Below, piece by piece: positions 48,919-61,256 of a DNA stretch of 64,000 bases. The stretch spans positions 149,141-213,140 of the forward strand of contig QZCP01000668.1 of NCBI GenBank assembly GCA_003956705.1. The letters run 5' to 3'. The notes beneath the pieces are model-generated. The model had not been told where the DNA came from. It did not search any database and saw only the letters and a program-made list of their open reading frames with translations. Numbering within the stretch: the first letter of the stretch is position 1; each line of letters opens with the position of its first letter. The stretch comes from Brevipalpus yothersi. Lineage: Eukaryota > Arthropoda > Arachnida > Trombidiformes > Tenuipalpidae. The position numbers and the translations under genes are program-made.

Positions 48919-50181
48919 ACCAATTGATTGTAAAAAGCATGAATGAAAATTTAGGTGTGACCCATATTAATTACCTTGCAAAATTTGTAAGAGACCTTCT
49001 TCTTATCTAAGTACCACTTGAGATCTTTGATCCTCAAATTCATCAAATTTTCACGATCGAGTGGCTGCATATTTAAGACAGTACATCTTCGACAAGTGTT
49101 ACGAGCTTGATTACTGCCATCGCCAAGATGATTTTCTTTGGAAAAACAATTGCTGCAAAAATCCATCGAACAATTGGCACAAGTTCGCTGTGGAAAGATG
49201 ACAAAAAAAGATACAGTCCATCATCAAATGACACTTTTAAAGATTAAAACGAGTAGTATTAATTTCCCTCCCCTTTGCAGAGAAAAGGTGATTCAATCGA
49301 GTGATCACTTGAGTAAGTAAAAAAGCTACAAACTGAAAAGCAAAAATATTCAATCGGCGGAAGAAAGCTCTCGATGTGGAGCTTCAAAAAGTAAGGAACA
49401 TTCCTGAGAATAGGAAATGAATCATAATCAGTCACACTTGGAGCGAGTATCGAGGACAATCAAGAACACAAAATGGGTGTCAAAAAGTGAAATGATCAGT
49501 AAGAAAGAGAAAGAGATGGATTGAAAAAATTTTCGACAATGTTCATCATCATCACCTTATCTATTTCTTATAAGTTAAGACGCACAATTTCCCGGAGAAA
49601 ACGGAAAAATGATGAAACGAAAAACGCAATAAAAGTAAACAGATAGATGTAAACATCACACTGCTGAATATTTATCATCCACACAAATGAACTGGTCCAA
49701 GTGTTAATCGATTGAGAATCGGTGCAAATCAAATTCTCCTCCCTAGCAATATTCGCGGGTGTATATGATGTATATTCAATTAACATACCTTTAACATTCG
49801 TTTGAAGAAGCTAAATTTTGTACCACAACCATCACATACAACCATCACAGTCGAAGAAGACGTGGACGAAGAGCCACTAGCACTAGTGTTGTTGGTGGTG
49901 GTATTTTGATTGGATTGTCTTGTAGTATTAAATGGTTTGCTTTGAAAGAACGTCTTACACGTTGACAATGTCGAAGAAAAACGAGGTGATCGACAAAAAG
50001 TTTGCCCTATTTCGGCGAGCAAATTGAATGATGGAAATTCAAAATCCGAACTGTGGTTATTATTATGAATGTTGTTGTTGATGTTAGGCCGGCCCCTTGA
50101 TGTGGATGCTCGTGGAGGCGACTGTCGATAATTTGATCGACCAGGAGTTGATGAATGAGAAGTAAAGAAGCTACCAGCCAT
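47986..50181 (-). CDS. RNF34: RNF34/rififylin-like E3 ubiquitin ligase
   Basis: Minus-strand exons are 50181-49789, 49187-48975, 48746-48236 and 48161-47986, joining to 430 residues. Order: a disordered Ser/Asn-rich head; a FYVE-related zinc finger (CDGCGTKFSFF, then CANCSMDFCSNC and CRRC); a SAP-like helix pair (LMNLRIKDLKWYLDKKKV); an acidic Ser-rich linker; a second SAP-like helix (LTVRQIKLLLARNFVDFKGC); and a C-terminal RING (CKICMERPLDC...CGHVVTCISCGKRMSECPVC) ending RALRIFKS. Family members ubiquitinate caspases, p53 and other substrates. The substrate here is unknown. Intron 2 holds a long GA tract with the assembly gap. The first 33 residues are paralogous to the start of CCDC186. The start is the ATG at 50181; the frame is open slightly upstream without an ATG. 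Confidence 0.95.
48782..48914. repeat. (GA)n microsatellite with assembly gap
   Basis: About 130 bases of GA repeat in RNF34 intron 2, interrupted by 12 N at 48844-48855. The true length is unknown. Confidence 0.95.
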
Positions 50182-51345
50182 TAGAGTTGCCAAAATGAAT
50201 CCAAAAACAATTGGAAAAATATGTGTGTGTACGAGTATATGAAAATGATGCTTTGGTAGATGTATGAGCAGTGGAAGTAGGCAGGTTCAATTAACCAATC
50301 AAACAATAATGGTGGAATAGCATTTTTCTTTAAATTATCAACCAATGACGGAATAGTTGATGAATAATGGAACTTATTGATCCTGTGGGAAAATAATCTT
50401 ATACTTTCTGAGTAATCACAATCATGGGTTGAGGAATCCAATTTTCACGATGTGAGTAAGGTAGACAATTTAGTGTTCGTATTGTTAACAATTTCACTGT
50501 GTTATAAGAACATGAATTGAAAACATTTGATCATGGTCATGTCGAGTGAGATTCAATATGGTGTGTTAGAGAAAGAAAGAGTGAATATTTTCTTCCTCTT
50601 TCTCTCTCGGAACTATCGTATGTTTGATGATTAGATGTAACCACTGATCGAAGGACACAATCATAACATTTTCCTTAGGCCAATTTTTTTTCCTCTTGAA
50701 TCGACTCACAAGTCAGATATGGGTTCTGATATGGTGACGATATCTGGTGTGAAGAACAGTACTGATTCAGTACTTTCTTGCTACAGAAAATGAGAATAGA
50801 ACTCGTTCTGGTTGGATGATAATTCAGACAAAAATTTAGCTTATATCCGTCTTGGAAAAGTAGAGTCATGAGCTTCTCTCTTCCTTGTCAGATAAATAGA
50901 GAAGGAGGTCTTTTCCGGGTATTGAGTTTGATGGAGAGAATTCAAATTTATATTTCTAGTAGAAAATCACACAATTTCGACTGAGTTATCGTTTCGAACT
51001 CAGCCTTATCGCTTTCATTGTAATATATTCGATCAATCTTGAGGATTTTCTAATCATCTGAGGATTGATCGGCTGATACTTTGAAGCTTCTGAATTTTGA
51101 TGTCCACTCTTGATGAATATTAATAATTCAATCAAATTCTCTAGCCATCTTTAGACTGAGCTTGCATAACTCGTCTAAAATTTTGGCTCTCAAAATTCGA
51201 GAAATAAGTTAAAAAGAAAAAAGATTCTCTTTCCATTAAATCATATCCACATATAAGTAATAATTTTAATCATAATAATAATATAACTATAATATTGTAG
51301 AATCGAGAACTGTGGAAAATAATGTCTCAATTATGAAAAAGATAT
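50182..51345. promoter_or_regulatory. RNF34 5' flank within the duplicated block
   Basis: No coding sequence seen. This DNA is paralogous to the 5' flank of CCDC186 at 54364-55340. Parts kept in both copies, such as the TCTCTCGGAACT stretch and the GGTGACGATATCTGGTGTGA stretch, are the best guesses for promoter elements. Confidence 0.5.
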
Positions 51346-51545
51346 TTAGACAATGAAGGCGATGGCAGTTGGTGGCATTTCATACCCAAAATTTCTACTG
51401 GACTCACTGGTTTTGCTCAATATGAGAACACGAAAATGAGAAACCACAGTGATTATGTTACAGAATACAGTCAAAAGGGTGACCATGGATGCTATAAAGT
51501 TTGTGATGGGCTCATGATCCAATTTTTTCACGATTCGAAAAAATG
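51346..51545 (-). pseudogene. remnant of the ZP-protein transmembrane exon
   Basis: The reading TNFIASMVTLLTVFCNIITV matches the membrane segment of the Dusky-like protein (ANFLASLVTILTVLCISTII, near 55440-55530). The tail and 3' untranslated DNA also match. No ZP domain or start precedes it. Its upstream edge falls at the CCDC186 stop codon. Confidence 0.8.
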
Positions 51546-51548
51546 ATT

Positions 51549-54363
51549 TCAAGTATGCAGGAGAGTATCAAGTGAGTTTTCTCTATATTGACTGTCCTCT
51601 TTTTGTTTAATCAATCTAGCGATCTCCTCTCCAAGAGTATCCAAGTTCTCCTATAATAAATAAAGAAGAATATTCAGAAAAACGATATTCTAGTTCATGT
51701 TCAATATAGTTAGTTTACCTTTAGTGTAATATTTTTCAGGATTGTGTCTTCCAACACCGCTTGTAACCTTCTATTGATCTCCAAAGACAGAGTCAAAGTC
51801 ATACCAGAATCATTAGGATTACTCTTATACAAGGACGACATGACGGTTTTATGGTCAGATAATTGTTTCTATCAAAATAAAATTTGATGAGGAAAAATGA
51901 AAACATGAGGTGAAACAGGAGATGGACGGCAGATAAAATCATAAAGCAAGGAGGACAACAGAGAGGACAAATTATAAGGTAAGGGGAATTAGCGAGCTTT
52001 TTTCTGTTGAAATATCAAATACAAAGAGTATGTTAATTGAGAGAGTTCTAAACTAGTAGGAAAAGGGGGAAAAAATTACCTTATTTTCATCCATTTTATT
52101 GGTTGTTAGAGCTCCAGCTTCTTCTCTCATGATATAATGCTGTATTAATTTGGTTTTCTTCTTCATCTCTTGCAATAATTGATGATTATGCTCTTCAAGA
52201 AAATCGATTTTCTCTTGCTTTTTGGCTATCGCTTTCTGAAGGCGGAATATTTTGTTTATCAACATTTGTTTATCTACATTTGGAATAACATCAATCTCTG
52301 GTGGAGGAGGTATAGCAAGATTTTCTGCTTGTTGACCATTCACGAGGTTATTGGATGAGTTCGAGGTAGGTGCATGCGGTGAAGATGAACTTCCCTGAGA
52401 GCAATTGCTTGCAGTCTCTGAGCTAGCTTGACTACATTCCACTTTGCTATCACGACTTTCACAAATTTCCATGTGCTTCTTCATTGAGAGAAGTTCCTTG
52501 TTGAGCTCTCTCAAGCTATTGAAGTGTTTCTTTTTCATAACTTTCATCTCATTTTCGAGCTCTTCTTTTTTGACTTTAAACTTATTGACAAGCTCATTCT
52601 TTTCAGCAATCTTGCGAGCCATTTGAGTTAACTCGAACTTGTGAGATTCTCTTTCCTTGTTAACAAGTTCTTGCAGCTCTATTTTTTCACGTCCAAGCTC
52701 TTCGCTCAATCGACGAAGCCTATTTGTTTCGTCAGATAGAACAGAACACTTCTCTTCCAGAGCATTATGCTCCGATTGGAGGAGAACAGATTTAGCGGTC
52801 AATCTTTCGGTGAATTCCAGAAGCTCTCCCTCTTTGTGACGACAAGATTCCATTTCAGCACTCAGCTCACTATTGAGTTCAGTTATCCTGGCCACTTCAC
52901 TTTTGGTACTCATCAGAAGCTCCTTCTCTCGTTGGAGAGCAACTTTCAGCTCTTCCATATCTTTTAATTTTACTGAAGCGGCTAGGTAATCGACATTAAG
53001 CTTATTCAGAGAATCTTTCAACTTGGATACTACCTCCTCATGATCCAGTCTCTCACGCTCAAGAGCCTGAATTTTGAGAGTGAGAGAGTGGTTCTCTGCT
53101 TCCAGAGAGGAGAACTTTTCTTTGAGATTCTTAAATTCTAATTTTATATCATCTGTTTTGGATTCTTCGCCATCCACCTTTGAGGAGGATTCCATAACTT
53201 CATTGTCAGAATTTCTTTCCTGAGTCGTGGTCCTAGAACTTTCGAGCTCAGCTTGGATTTCCTCAAGTTTTTTGCGTAAAATCTGATTGGCCTCTGCTTC
53301 GTTGACAAAGGACTGCTGAGCGCTTCTCCATTTTGATTCTTTTTCTCTCAATTCTTCTTTCAACTTCTCGTTTTCTCGTTGTAACAGTAAACTCTCGGAA
53401 ACTTTCTGATCGAGTGACTTGATGAGAGAAGCTTTATCACAGGATAGGCTTTTGACTCGACTCTGTAATGATTCCTTATCTTTCGTCAAATCTCTTACCC
53501 TTCTTTCCGCATCATCTTTACACTTTTTGACTGATATCACATCTTTCTCACTTTTGGCATATTTAACTACCATTGACTCCAAATCTTTGCGTGCAGCATC
53601 TCGATCTTTGGTGCATTTTGATAATTTTTGACTAAATGTCTCCTTAATTTCTTCAACTGTTTTACTAAATTGCTCTTCTTGAGAACATAGTCTTTGCTTA
53701 AGAAGATTGATTTGCTGGATGAGTTGATTGTTTTCCTCTTCGGATACTTTTAGTCGATCGTTAAACTGTTGCTCAATAATATGGAGATCAAACACAAGCT
53801 TGTCACTTCCAGTGTCATCTTCAAGGCCTCTACAATCCTCGGTTATGTTTTCGTTCGAAACATTGAATGGAGTTCCCAGAGGAGTAGATTGCTGGGACAG
53901 TGGGATGTCCGAGAGACTCCTAGAAAAGAGGAATGTGAGTGATGTTAGATTTGATTTCAAATTTGATTCAGATCTTTGCTAAGAATAGCCCTATCAATAA
54001 TCACTTGGATAATCATTTCATTCTCAATATTCAATATTCATAGATTGTATCTGATAAATGACTGGCATCTTCCTATCAAAATAAATTCAGATCACCTGGA
54101 CGCTGATGAAGCTTGTTGGGTTTAAAATTCGCGCTGTCAAAACTGAATATTTTTCTTCTCAAAAATTGCTTCAAAAATAATCTAAATTCCAGATGATTTA
54201 ATGGGACATTCATCCGATTAACCTCAATTGAATTCCAATTCTGAGCATAATGGACCACTTACCCAGTAGGCTGACCATCTGATGTGGATGCTGGCGGAGG
54301 AGACTGTCGATAATTTGATTGATCTGGAGTTGATGAATGTGAGGGAATCAGGCTATCAGCCAT
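51549..54363 (-). CDS. CCDC186: CCDC186-like coiled-coil protein
   Basis: Golgi/dense-core-vesicle coiled-coil protein; in worm and vertebrates CCDC186 works with RAB2 in vesicle maturation. Minus-strand exons are 54363-54263, 53919-52080, 51868-51719 and 51650-51549, joining to 730 residues. Residues of about 70-480 form long coiled coils rich in Glu/Lys/Leu. A Ser-rich break follows, then the conserved C-terminal region: DKQMLINKIFRLQKA, KKTKLIQHYIMREEAGAL, SLYKSNPNDSGMTLTLSLEI and NRRLQAVLEDTILKNITLK, which matches vertebrate CCDC186 closely. It is shorter than the vertebrate protein (about 900). The first exon (33 codons) is not part of the family. It is a duplicate of the RNF34 N terminus, joined in phase to the golgin body. 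Confidence 0.9.
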
Positions 54364-55540
54364 TAGAATTGTCAAAACAACCCAATAACAAACGGAAAGA
54401 ATAAGTGTTCACGTTGATTAAATCATGTAATAGATTGTATGAACAGTAAATTATGCAGTAATAAATCAAACATTCAAAGTGGAATAGTGTTTTCCCTAAT
54501 ACAGACAGCCAATCAAACGGAACTGCTGATTGCTAACATTTTCACTGTGTTTGATGAACGTGAATTGATAACGTTTGGTTGATCACAGTAATGTTGAGAA
54601 ATTCAATATGGTAAGGTTAAGAGAGAGAAAGAGAGAGAGAATACTATCTCTTTCTCTCGGAACTTTCGTTAAATGATTAGATCTAACCAATCATTGAAAG
54701 ATAATCAAAACATTTTTTTAGGCCAATCTGAATCCTTTGAATCGACTCAGATATGGATGGCATCCTTTGGATGCTGGTATGGTGACGATATCTGGTGTGA
54801 GGAACGCTACTGATTCAGTATTTTTTCGTCACAAAACTTTGGTCATTCAGGTTTGGATGGATGGAGCCATGAACTTCCTATTTGAGGATTAATTCATCTG
54901 GTTTAACTGATCAGATTCCTTGACTAATTGTCGGAAAAATCCCACTTTATTGTGAGATGCCGAGTTTCACGTATCGTCTCTGTCTATGTACAGTATATTG
55001 TTGCTGTAGTTGTAGCAGGTGTTGTAATCCCGACAAAACTTCGATAAATGAATAGAAAAAAAGAAAGTCTTTACCAGATGTTTCTATTGATGCAGTATCT
55101 AGATTACTTGGTTAAAAAATCATGTAATGTTGACTAGCTTGTCAATTTCCGGAATTTCAAAATTCCATCGATTGTAAATGATGTATTCGATTCATCCAGG
55201 ATCATTCCTCTAGTGAAAAAACAACAGCGATTATGGAGTGTCGAAATGACCTCATTTTTTCGTATATGTAATAATTTTAATCATAATAATAATATAATTA
55301 TAATATTTTAGAATCGAGAAGTGCGGAAAATAATTTTTACTTAATTAGGAAAAAGATATGTAGACAATGGAGGCGATGGCAGTTGGTGACATTTCATATC
55401 AGAATTTCGTTTGGGCTCAATGTTTTGGCTTAATGTGCGAACACGAAGATAAAAAAACACAGCAATTATGGTACTAATACAGAGTACTGTTAAAATGGTG
55501 ACCAATGATGCCAAAAAGTTCGCAGTGGACATACACAACA
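54250..55540 (-). repeat. segmental duplication, right copy
   Basis: Counterpart of 50090-51545. Here the ZP 3' end belongs to an intact gene, and the first exon is used by CCDC186. Confidence 0.85.
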
Positions 55541-57175
55541 AATTTTGAGTGTATTCATCGGCTATACTGGACAATGATCTACTCTCCTCACTCGTGCCCG
55601 CTAAATTAAATTCAACATCACCCGGTGCAACCACATGAATTATTTTGCCCGTCTTAATATCAGTATAACTTGCTGGCACCAAATTACTACTACTTGCTGC
55701 TTGACGCTTTTCACGAGTCACAAGGTGTCTTGGTTTCCCGCCAACAGATAATATACTCGTTCGATTACTTGATCCATAATGTGATGAACTTCCGGTGTGA
55801 ACTGAGGCACCAGTGTTGGTGGAATCAGATTGACGTTTCATGAACATATTGGAAGTTGCCTTTGCAAAATAACTGCCTGTATTTGATCCAGCTGGAAATT
55901 TGATTATGGTTACTTTACTGGGATCAATGGCCACTGGTAATCGACGATCCAAAGCTATTCGAGATTCTTCTTGCTGTTGTTGTGGACTTTTCGGTGGAAG
56001 TGCAGCTGATGGTTCTCGTGGAATTATCGGTGCATTATCTTCCGGTGGTGTTAATCCACCAGCGTTCGATGGACACTTGGGCTCTGGACACTCGTATCGA
56101 CACACTTGTATTACACATTGGAAGTGTACATTCATTGAATCGGGAAATTTGAAGGCTTGAAAGTAGGCGTACGAAACAACTGTAGCCGATGCTCCGAAAT
56201 TTTTAACTTTCTGAAATTTTGATATAATTTTCGGTCTTTGAACACATCCACTATCATCAATCAATTGAATAGGTTGATTTTTTCCATCATGAGCTACACA
56301 ATTTCGAACTAACATATCGAACTTGTTCTCATCGTCCTTAATGGCCAACACCATAGTCATCGTTTGACCAATCTTAACTATTCCAGTTACTTCGCTTGCC
56401 CATGGACCCTTGCCAGCTTGAATTTGCATCCAACACTGGATATTGTCGCCCAAAAAGTTTGCAGTCACAGCATCCATCATATCCACATTAAATGGTCGAA
56501 ATGAGACTGATTTTTCGTAAAAATCGTACCATGTACACCTCAATCGTCGGGCTTGATCCCAAATTTCCTGTACTTGGGGATCATATTGGATGACCAAAGT
56601 ATTCTCAATGAACAATCCTGCCCCTTGTTGTCCATTAGGTATCACTTGATCACTACTGGTCATACCACAGGCACCGAGGAAAATATCAAAATTGGAAACC
56701 AAATGGCCAGATCCTGCTGGCAGGTGAACACATTTCCCATCATTGTAATGACCCTTGCTGAATATGATTCCATAGAATGGTCTATCGAATTCTATGTTGA
56801 CTTTCATGTGATTCTTTTCACATTTAACATTTATATTCTTAATTTGTGGAACATCAGAGCGACCTCCAGGCCATACTTCATTGCTTATATCATTTCGTTC
56901 TTTTCGTCCTAGCGATGTTTCCTGATCTCTGGCTGATCGGTGTTCAGCCATCAAATCAGAACTTTCCTCTTGAAGAAGATCAGTTTTGCTATCGATTTCT
57001 TTTCCAGATATCGTCTGAATGAATGAATGGAGTAAATATTAATATTTCGGAAGGTTCAATCATTCTACAATAAAATTGGCCCACATTAGACTTGGTCCCA
57101 AATGGAAGACCTCTTTCTCACCTTGACTAGGATAATCGTGAAAATGAGCAACCATTTCATGGCTATTGTGCCCAT
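55341..57175 (-). CDS. dyl: Dusky-like zona pellucida domain protein
   Basis: Apical membrane protein that shapes cuticle and epidermal extensions in arthropods. Minus-strand exons are 57175-57122 (signal peptide, MGTIAMKWLLIFTIILVK) and 57014-55341, joining to 575 residues. An alternative start 15 bases further in, at MKWLLIF, is equally good. The ZP domain spans about residues 60-310 and has the landmarks of the Dusky/Miniature/Dusky-like group: NVDMMDAVTANFLGDNIQCW, KGPWASEVTGIVKIGQTMTM, DENKFDMLVRNCVAHDGK and NVHFQCVIQVCRYECPEPKC. A furin-type site (TREKRQ) follows a Ser/Thr-rich stretch. One transmembrane helix (NFLASLVTILTVLCISTII) precedes a short cytoplasmic tail. Which of the three fly paralogues is the orthologue is not settled. 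Confidence 0.92.
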
Positions 57176-60100
57176 AATCGTTGAGGTGGTATCTTTCACT
57201 GAATGTCCTGAAAAACTGGCGCTAAATAAGAGAAAAATAATAAAACAAATTTCAGATAAATTTATTCGTGATATCGGATGGAAATTTGAATAGAAAATAT
57301 ACGCAATAATTTGATTGCGAAAGATGGAGAACTGAGTAAATGTCTGATATCAATGAGATCCTCTTCTTTCTCTTCTTAAAATGTAAAATTATTTGCAATT
57401 AATTTCACAGATCGCTTATCAGCTCTCTTTGAATGAGTGCCGATCAATTGAAAGATATAAATTGGGAAAGGGGAAGAGAATCGATCCGTTATTCAAATAA
57501 TGCTTAATGAACAAAATCTTTTGCAATCTGGTGGAGCAACACAGATCATTGTCATCATTTATTCGCATATCGGCTGGGAAGAGAATTTTCTCTTCTTCAT
57601 TCTCTCTCTCTCTCTCTTCTTTCTTCTTTCTTTCTTCTTCCATCTATCTATCTTTCTCTTTCATGATGAAAAGAGAGAAGATACATGAATACCCTCAGCT
57701 TGAGCAGCCCAGAAAATTGAAACATTACATGAATTGGATGTTCTAGAAAGCAAAATGGAAAAAGAAAATCTTAGGAATGCCTTAATGACTATATGTCAGT
57801 GAGGTATATAAAAAACCACCCCAAACTCCACTCAATTCTTTACGAATGATAATGATGCTCACCATCAATTTTGGTCCTTTTTCCGTTTTCTCATACTCTT
57901 CTTTTTATTCATCCTCCACATCCTTATCCTGTTCATTAGCCTGATTTGCATATATTCCACTCATTCATTGGCAACTTGATGGGCCAGCAATTCTATTAAT
58001 TCCCTGCCGATTCGCACGAGATCATCTGATGGTATCGCCTGTTTGTATGGACTTGATTCGAATGCCTCTCTCTCTCTTCGGCATTTCGATGATTATGATT
58101 GTGTGTGCCCATCAAAATATGTGTGCGGAAAAGTGAAATAGATTTAAAATTTGAATAAAGCCATCCATCATTGTATGACTATGCAAGTCATATATAACAA
58201 CAAGTATTTGAATATTTTTTCTCACGTCCAAAACTCGTCAAGAACAAGTACCGTTTTCTCAGCGACATTCATCAACAAGCGTGTTTGACCAAAAGTAGCC
58301 TCAATCACTACTCACTACTTTGTGCATTTCATCTTCTTCTTCTTCTTTCCGTTCTCAAGACGCTCGAAATAAAATCTTCTCTCTCTCTCCCTATTTTATC
58401 CCGCATCTTTTGATTATCATTAGTCACAATTAATTAAGCAGCTTCCAGCGTTCCACTGATGACCTGACGACCGACAGGAATGGGGCACCGGCAGGCATGT
58501 AATTCGTGGTCAAGTTCGCTTGATCACTTTCGGAAGATCATTCGGATTGAAGCCTCTTCCTTGTCACTTCTCTCTCTTTCTTTCTCTTTCTTTCTTTCTC
58601 TGACGCTTCATTTCACCAAATTGTTCTACTATTTCGTGGGCTTCATTTTCGGAATGACTTCATTCGTGCCTGCTAGCTAGCCACTTTTTGAGAGCCTTCA
58701 AGCATGATTAGGAAGGCTCATGCAACCAGAAGATCAAGTAAAAACTAAGCCTTCCAGAATATGAGAGAGGCAGATTATTCACATGTTTCGAATTATATTT
58801 GAATTTATTGCCAGTTAAATGGAGTGGAAGAATGATGAATTCGTCAAAATGAAAATTAAATAAAAGTTTTTGCAAATAAAAAAGTCAATAAATATATCCG
58901 GGAGCCCACTAGTGGACAAAGGTTGTCAAATGTTCATTTTTTTCTCATCACTTGACCCTAGAAATCTTGGAAAATCGTCGAAAAAAAAGTTGATCCTGAC
59001 AGTATTCGAGAATTTCAAGCGTAAAGTGAATGGCATGAGCTCATCTTAAAAATCATATTCACACTTTACAAATTCATACAAGTGCAAAACATTGCGGGCA
59101 GCTTTCCTTTTGATTGATGTTCTGAGTGATTATCATTTTCGATATGCCACCGAACGAGTGATGTAAGCCTCTCCACACGTGTAGGTACGATATATGACAT
59201 CTTCACAAGCGGTGGGAGTCAAAGAAATCATTTTTCTCTCTCATAACGGTATATTGGTCCTGCTCGATCCGTGATCAGCATATTACTGGACTGATACTGT
59301 GGGCTTATGTCTACCGCAAAGCTCCCTTTAATTCGACTACATGTGATATCTAAATGGTATATATATTCAAAGTTTTTCACATTCAGTGCAAAGTAGCCTG
59401 GTGTAAATTTGAATTGCTCAAGGGTAAACTTATTTTAAACTTTTTTTCATCATTTAAAAAAAGATTTCGCTTTACCCTTATGAGATCAATGAGTAATCAT
59501 GGCTTAATGTTGACGCGTTCTTCTCTTTTCTTCGCAATACTACAAATTTTCACTTGATTTCTTTTTCCAACCAAATTCAAATGAATTTGTTTGAATCAGC
59601 TCCACAAGCGTCAATACGGTAACATGGCTGGCCAGCAAAACGCTTTCACCTCAAGGGGCTAAATGAAATCAAGTCCATTCGATGGCTAACAGTTCAGTTT
59701 GCCCTGTTTTTTGATTATACAGGAACATATACATACATATATATTTATGTGATCAGTGATTTCTCTCAGGACACCAAGTTTTTACTTCTTACACTTTGGG
59801 GGCCTCGAATCATGCTTTGATGTCTAATGAATGCATTATTAGCCTCTTCAAATCAATACAATTTGATTCTATACTGATAGGTAGTGAGCAAAATAAGTGG
59901 CCTCAATCAGACCTCTCATAGCCATCATTATCGGCCAGCATTTTTAAGGAATCTCGAATTTCAACCTTCTAACACTCACACACAAAATCATTCTGGATAT
60001 TTTTTTCCAATCAATATGAAACTTTCTCATCATAAAAATCGAATAAAACTTTTTTTCGAACGATGAAAAAAGTAAATTTATCACAATCAAGAAATATCAT

Positions 60101-61021
60101 CCTCTCTGCAATCATTCGTCAATCCAAATGTGACAGAATTTGCGAGGGAAATTGAACATTTTTGACCGCTATCATCCTTCAGGGTGGCTTTAGAGATGTG
60201 AATTTTTTCATCCTAAATTTTGATTATCTTTCAAGTGGGAATCATTGTGGAACAAGACTGAAACTGCTCATTATATCTTGATCATTCTCAATTCTTGATC
60301 GAATAAAATCATTCGATTCACCCATTCAAAGCACTCAAAGTTTTTGTCAAAACCTGGGAAAAAAGTGAGATGATCATTTTCTGATTGCTGAAAAAGAAAT
60401 CAAACCTCATTCAAGATCTTTTATTCATTTCGCTTAATTCCTTTTTTTCTCAACAATTTTTTCAAATCACCAGAGTAACTTTGTCATAAACTCTTCCATC
60501 ATATTCCATCACTAGTTACTGTAGCGCAATGCTGAAACCTTATTCCACCCTTTGATGGGAGTATTCACATTCTTCAGAGAATATATTTCAATGATTCTCC
60601 CAACACTTTTTGCCGCATGCCGGCATTCCAATCCATAAATCAATCAGATCCATGACTAGAGGATGGTAAAAGCCCCTATTCAACTATAGGATATAGTGCT
60701 TGGAGAACATTTGTGGTCATTGAAACGTTACTCAAGTCTCTTGGATGTTGGAGGAATAAAAAGAGAAAAGAAGATGGAGAGAGACGTTTCGTGAGAAGGA
60801 AAGGGTAGATCTTTCTCCGAATGAAGCGGAGGAAAAAAGTATGTATATGTAAATAGAAATTGATCATCAAAATGCCTAACCGATGACCTGGGTGATGAGG
60901 TATGGAAAGGATCGAGTGTGTAAGCTTGCTCATCTTCATAAAGTGTAACAATGAGATGAGTAAAAGCCATTACGGCCAGCCTTAGGTCCTTCCTTTTTTC
61001 TCCTCGTTTCGGTGATGAGGA

Positions 61022-61023
<2 letters not shown>

Positions 61024-61076
<53 letters not shown>
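61024..61076. repeat. (GA)n microsatellite
   Basis: About 53 bases of uninterrupted GA repeat. Confidence 0.95.
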
Positions 61077-61078
<2 letters not shown>

Positions 61079-61178
61079 CATATATTTATAAAAGAGATGA
61101 GGTATCTGAATATGTACTTGATAATCAAGCGAATGAATAAAGATGCTCCTTTCATCTTCTCTCTCTATCTTTCTTCAG

Positions 61179-61256
61179 GTCAGTGGAGTGTCGGAAACTA
61201 GTTTAGGACAATCATTGGGCCAGTCCCAAGCCGTTTTATCATCGCCATTCACTTTG
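61179..61256 (+). other. candidate isolated coding exon
   Basis: A 26-codon open segment (VSGVSETSLGQSLGQSQAVL and six more residues) is bounded by a strong acceptor (pyrimidine tract, TTCTTCAG) and a GTGAGC donor, in phase 0 at both ends. No neighbouring exon was found, so it could be part of a gene that continues to the right, or chance. Confidence 0.3.

Larger units (their letters stand above)
50090..51545 (-). repeat. segmental duplication, left copy
   Basis: On the minus strand this carries a ZP-gene 3' remnant, intergenic DNA and the RNF34 first-exon head. It matches 54250-55540 in the same order. Shared landmarks include GGTGACGATATCTGGTGTGA, TAATTTTAATCATAATAATA and CGACAGTCTCC (minus strand). 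Divergence is moderate with many indels, so this is not recent. Confidence 0.85.

Noticed and set aside
50182..50193. extension of RNF34 upstream of the ATG at 50181
   Set aside because: The upstream in-frame codon is TTG; the duplicated exon in CCDC186 aligns from the ATG at 50181.
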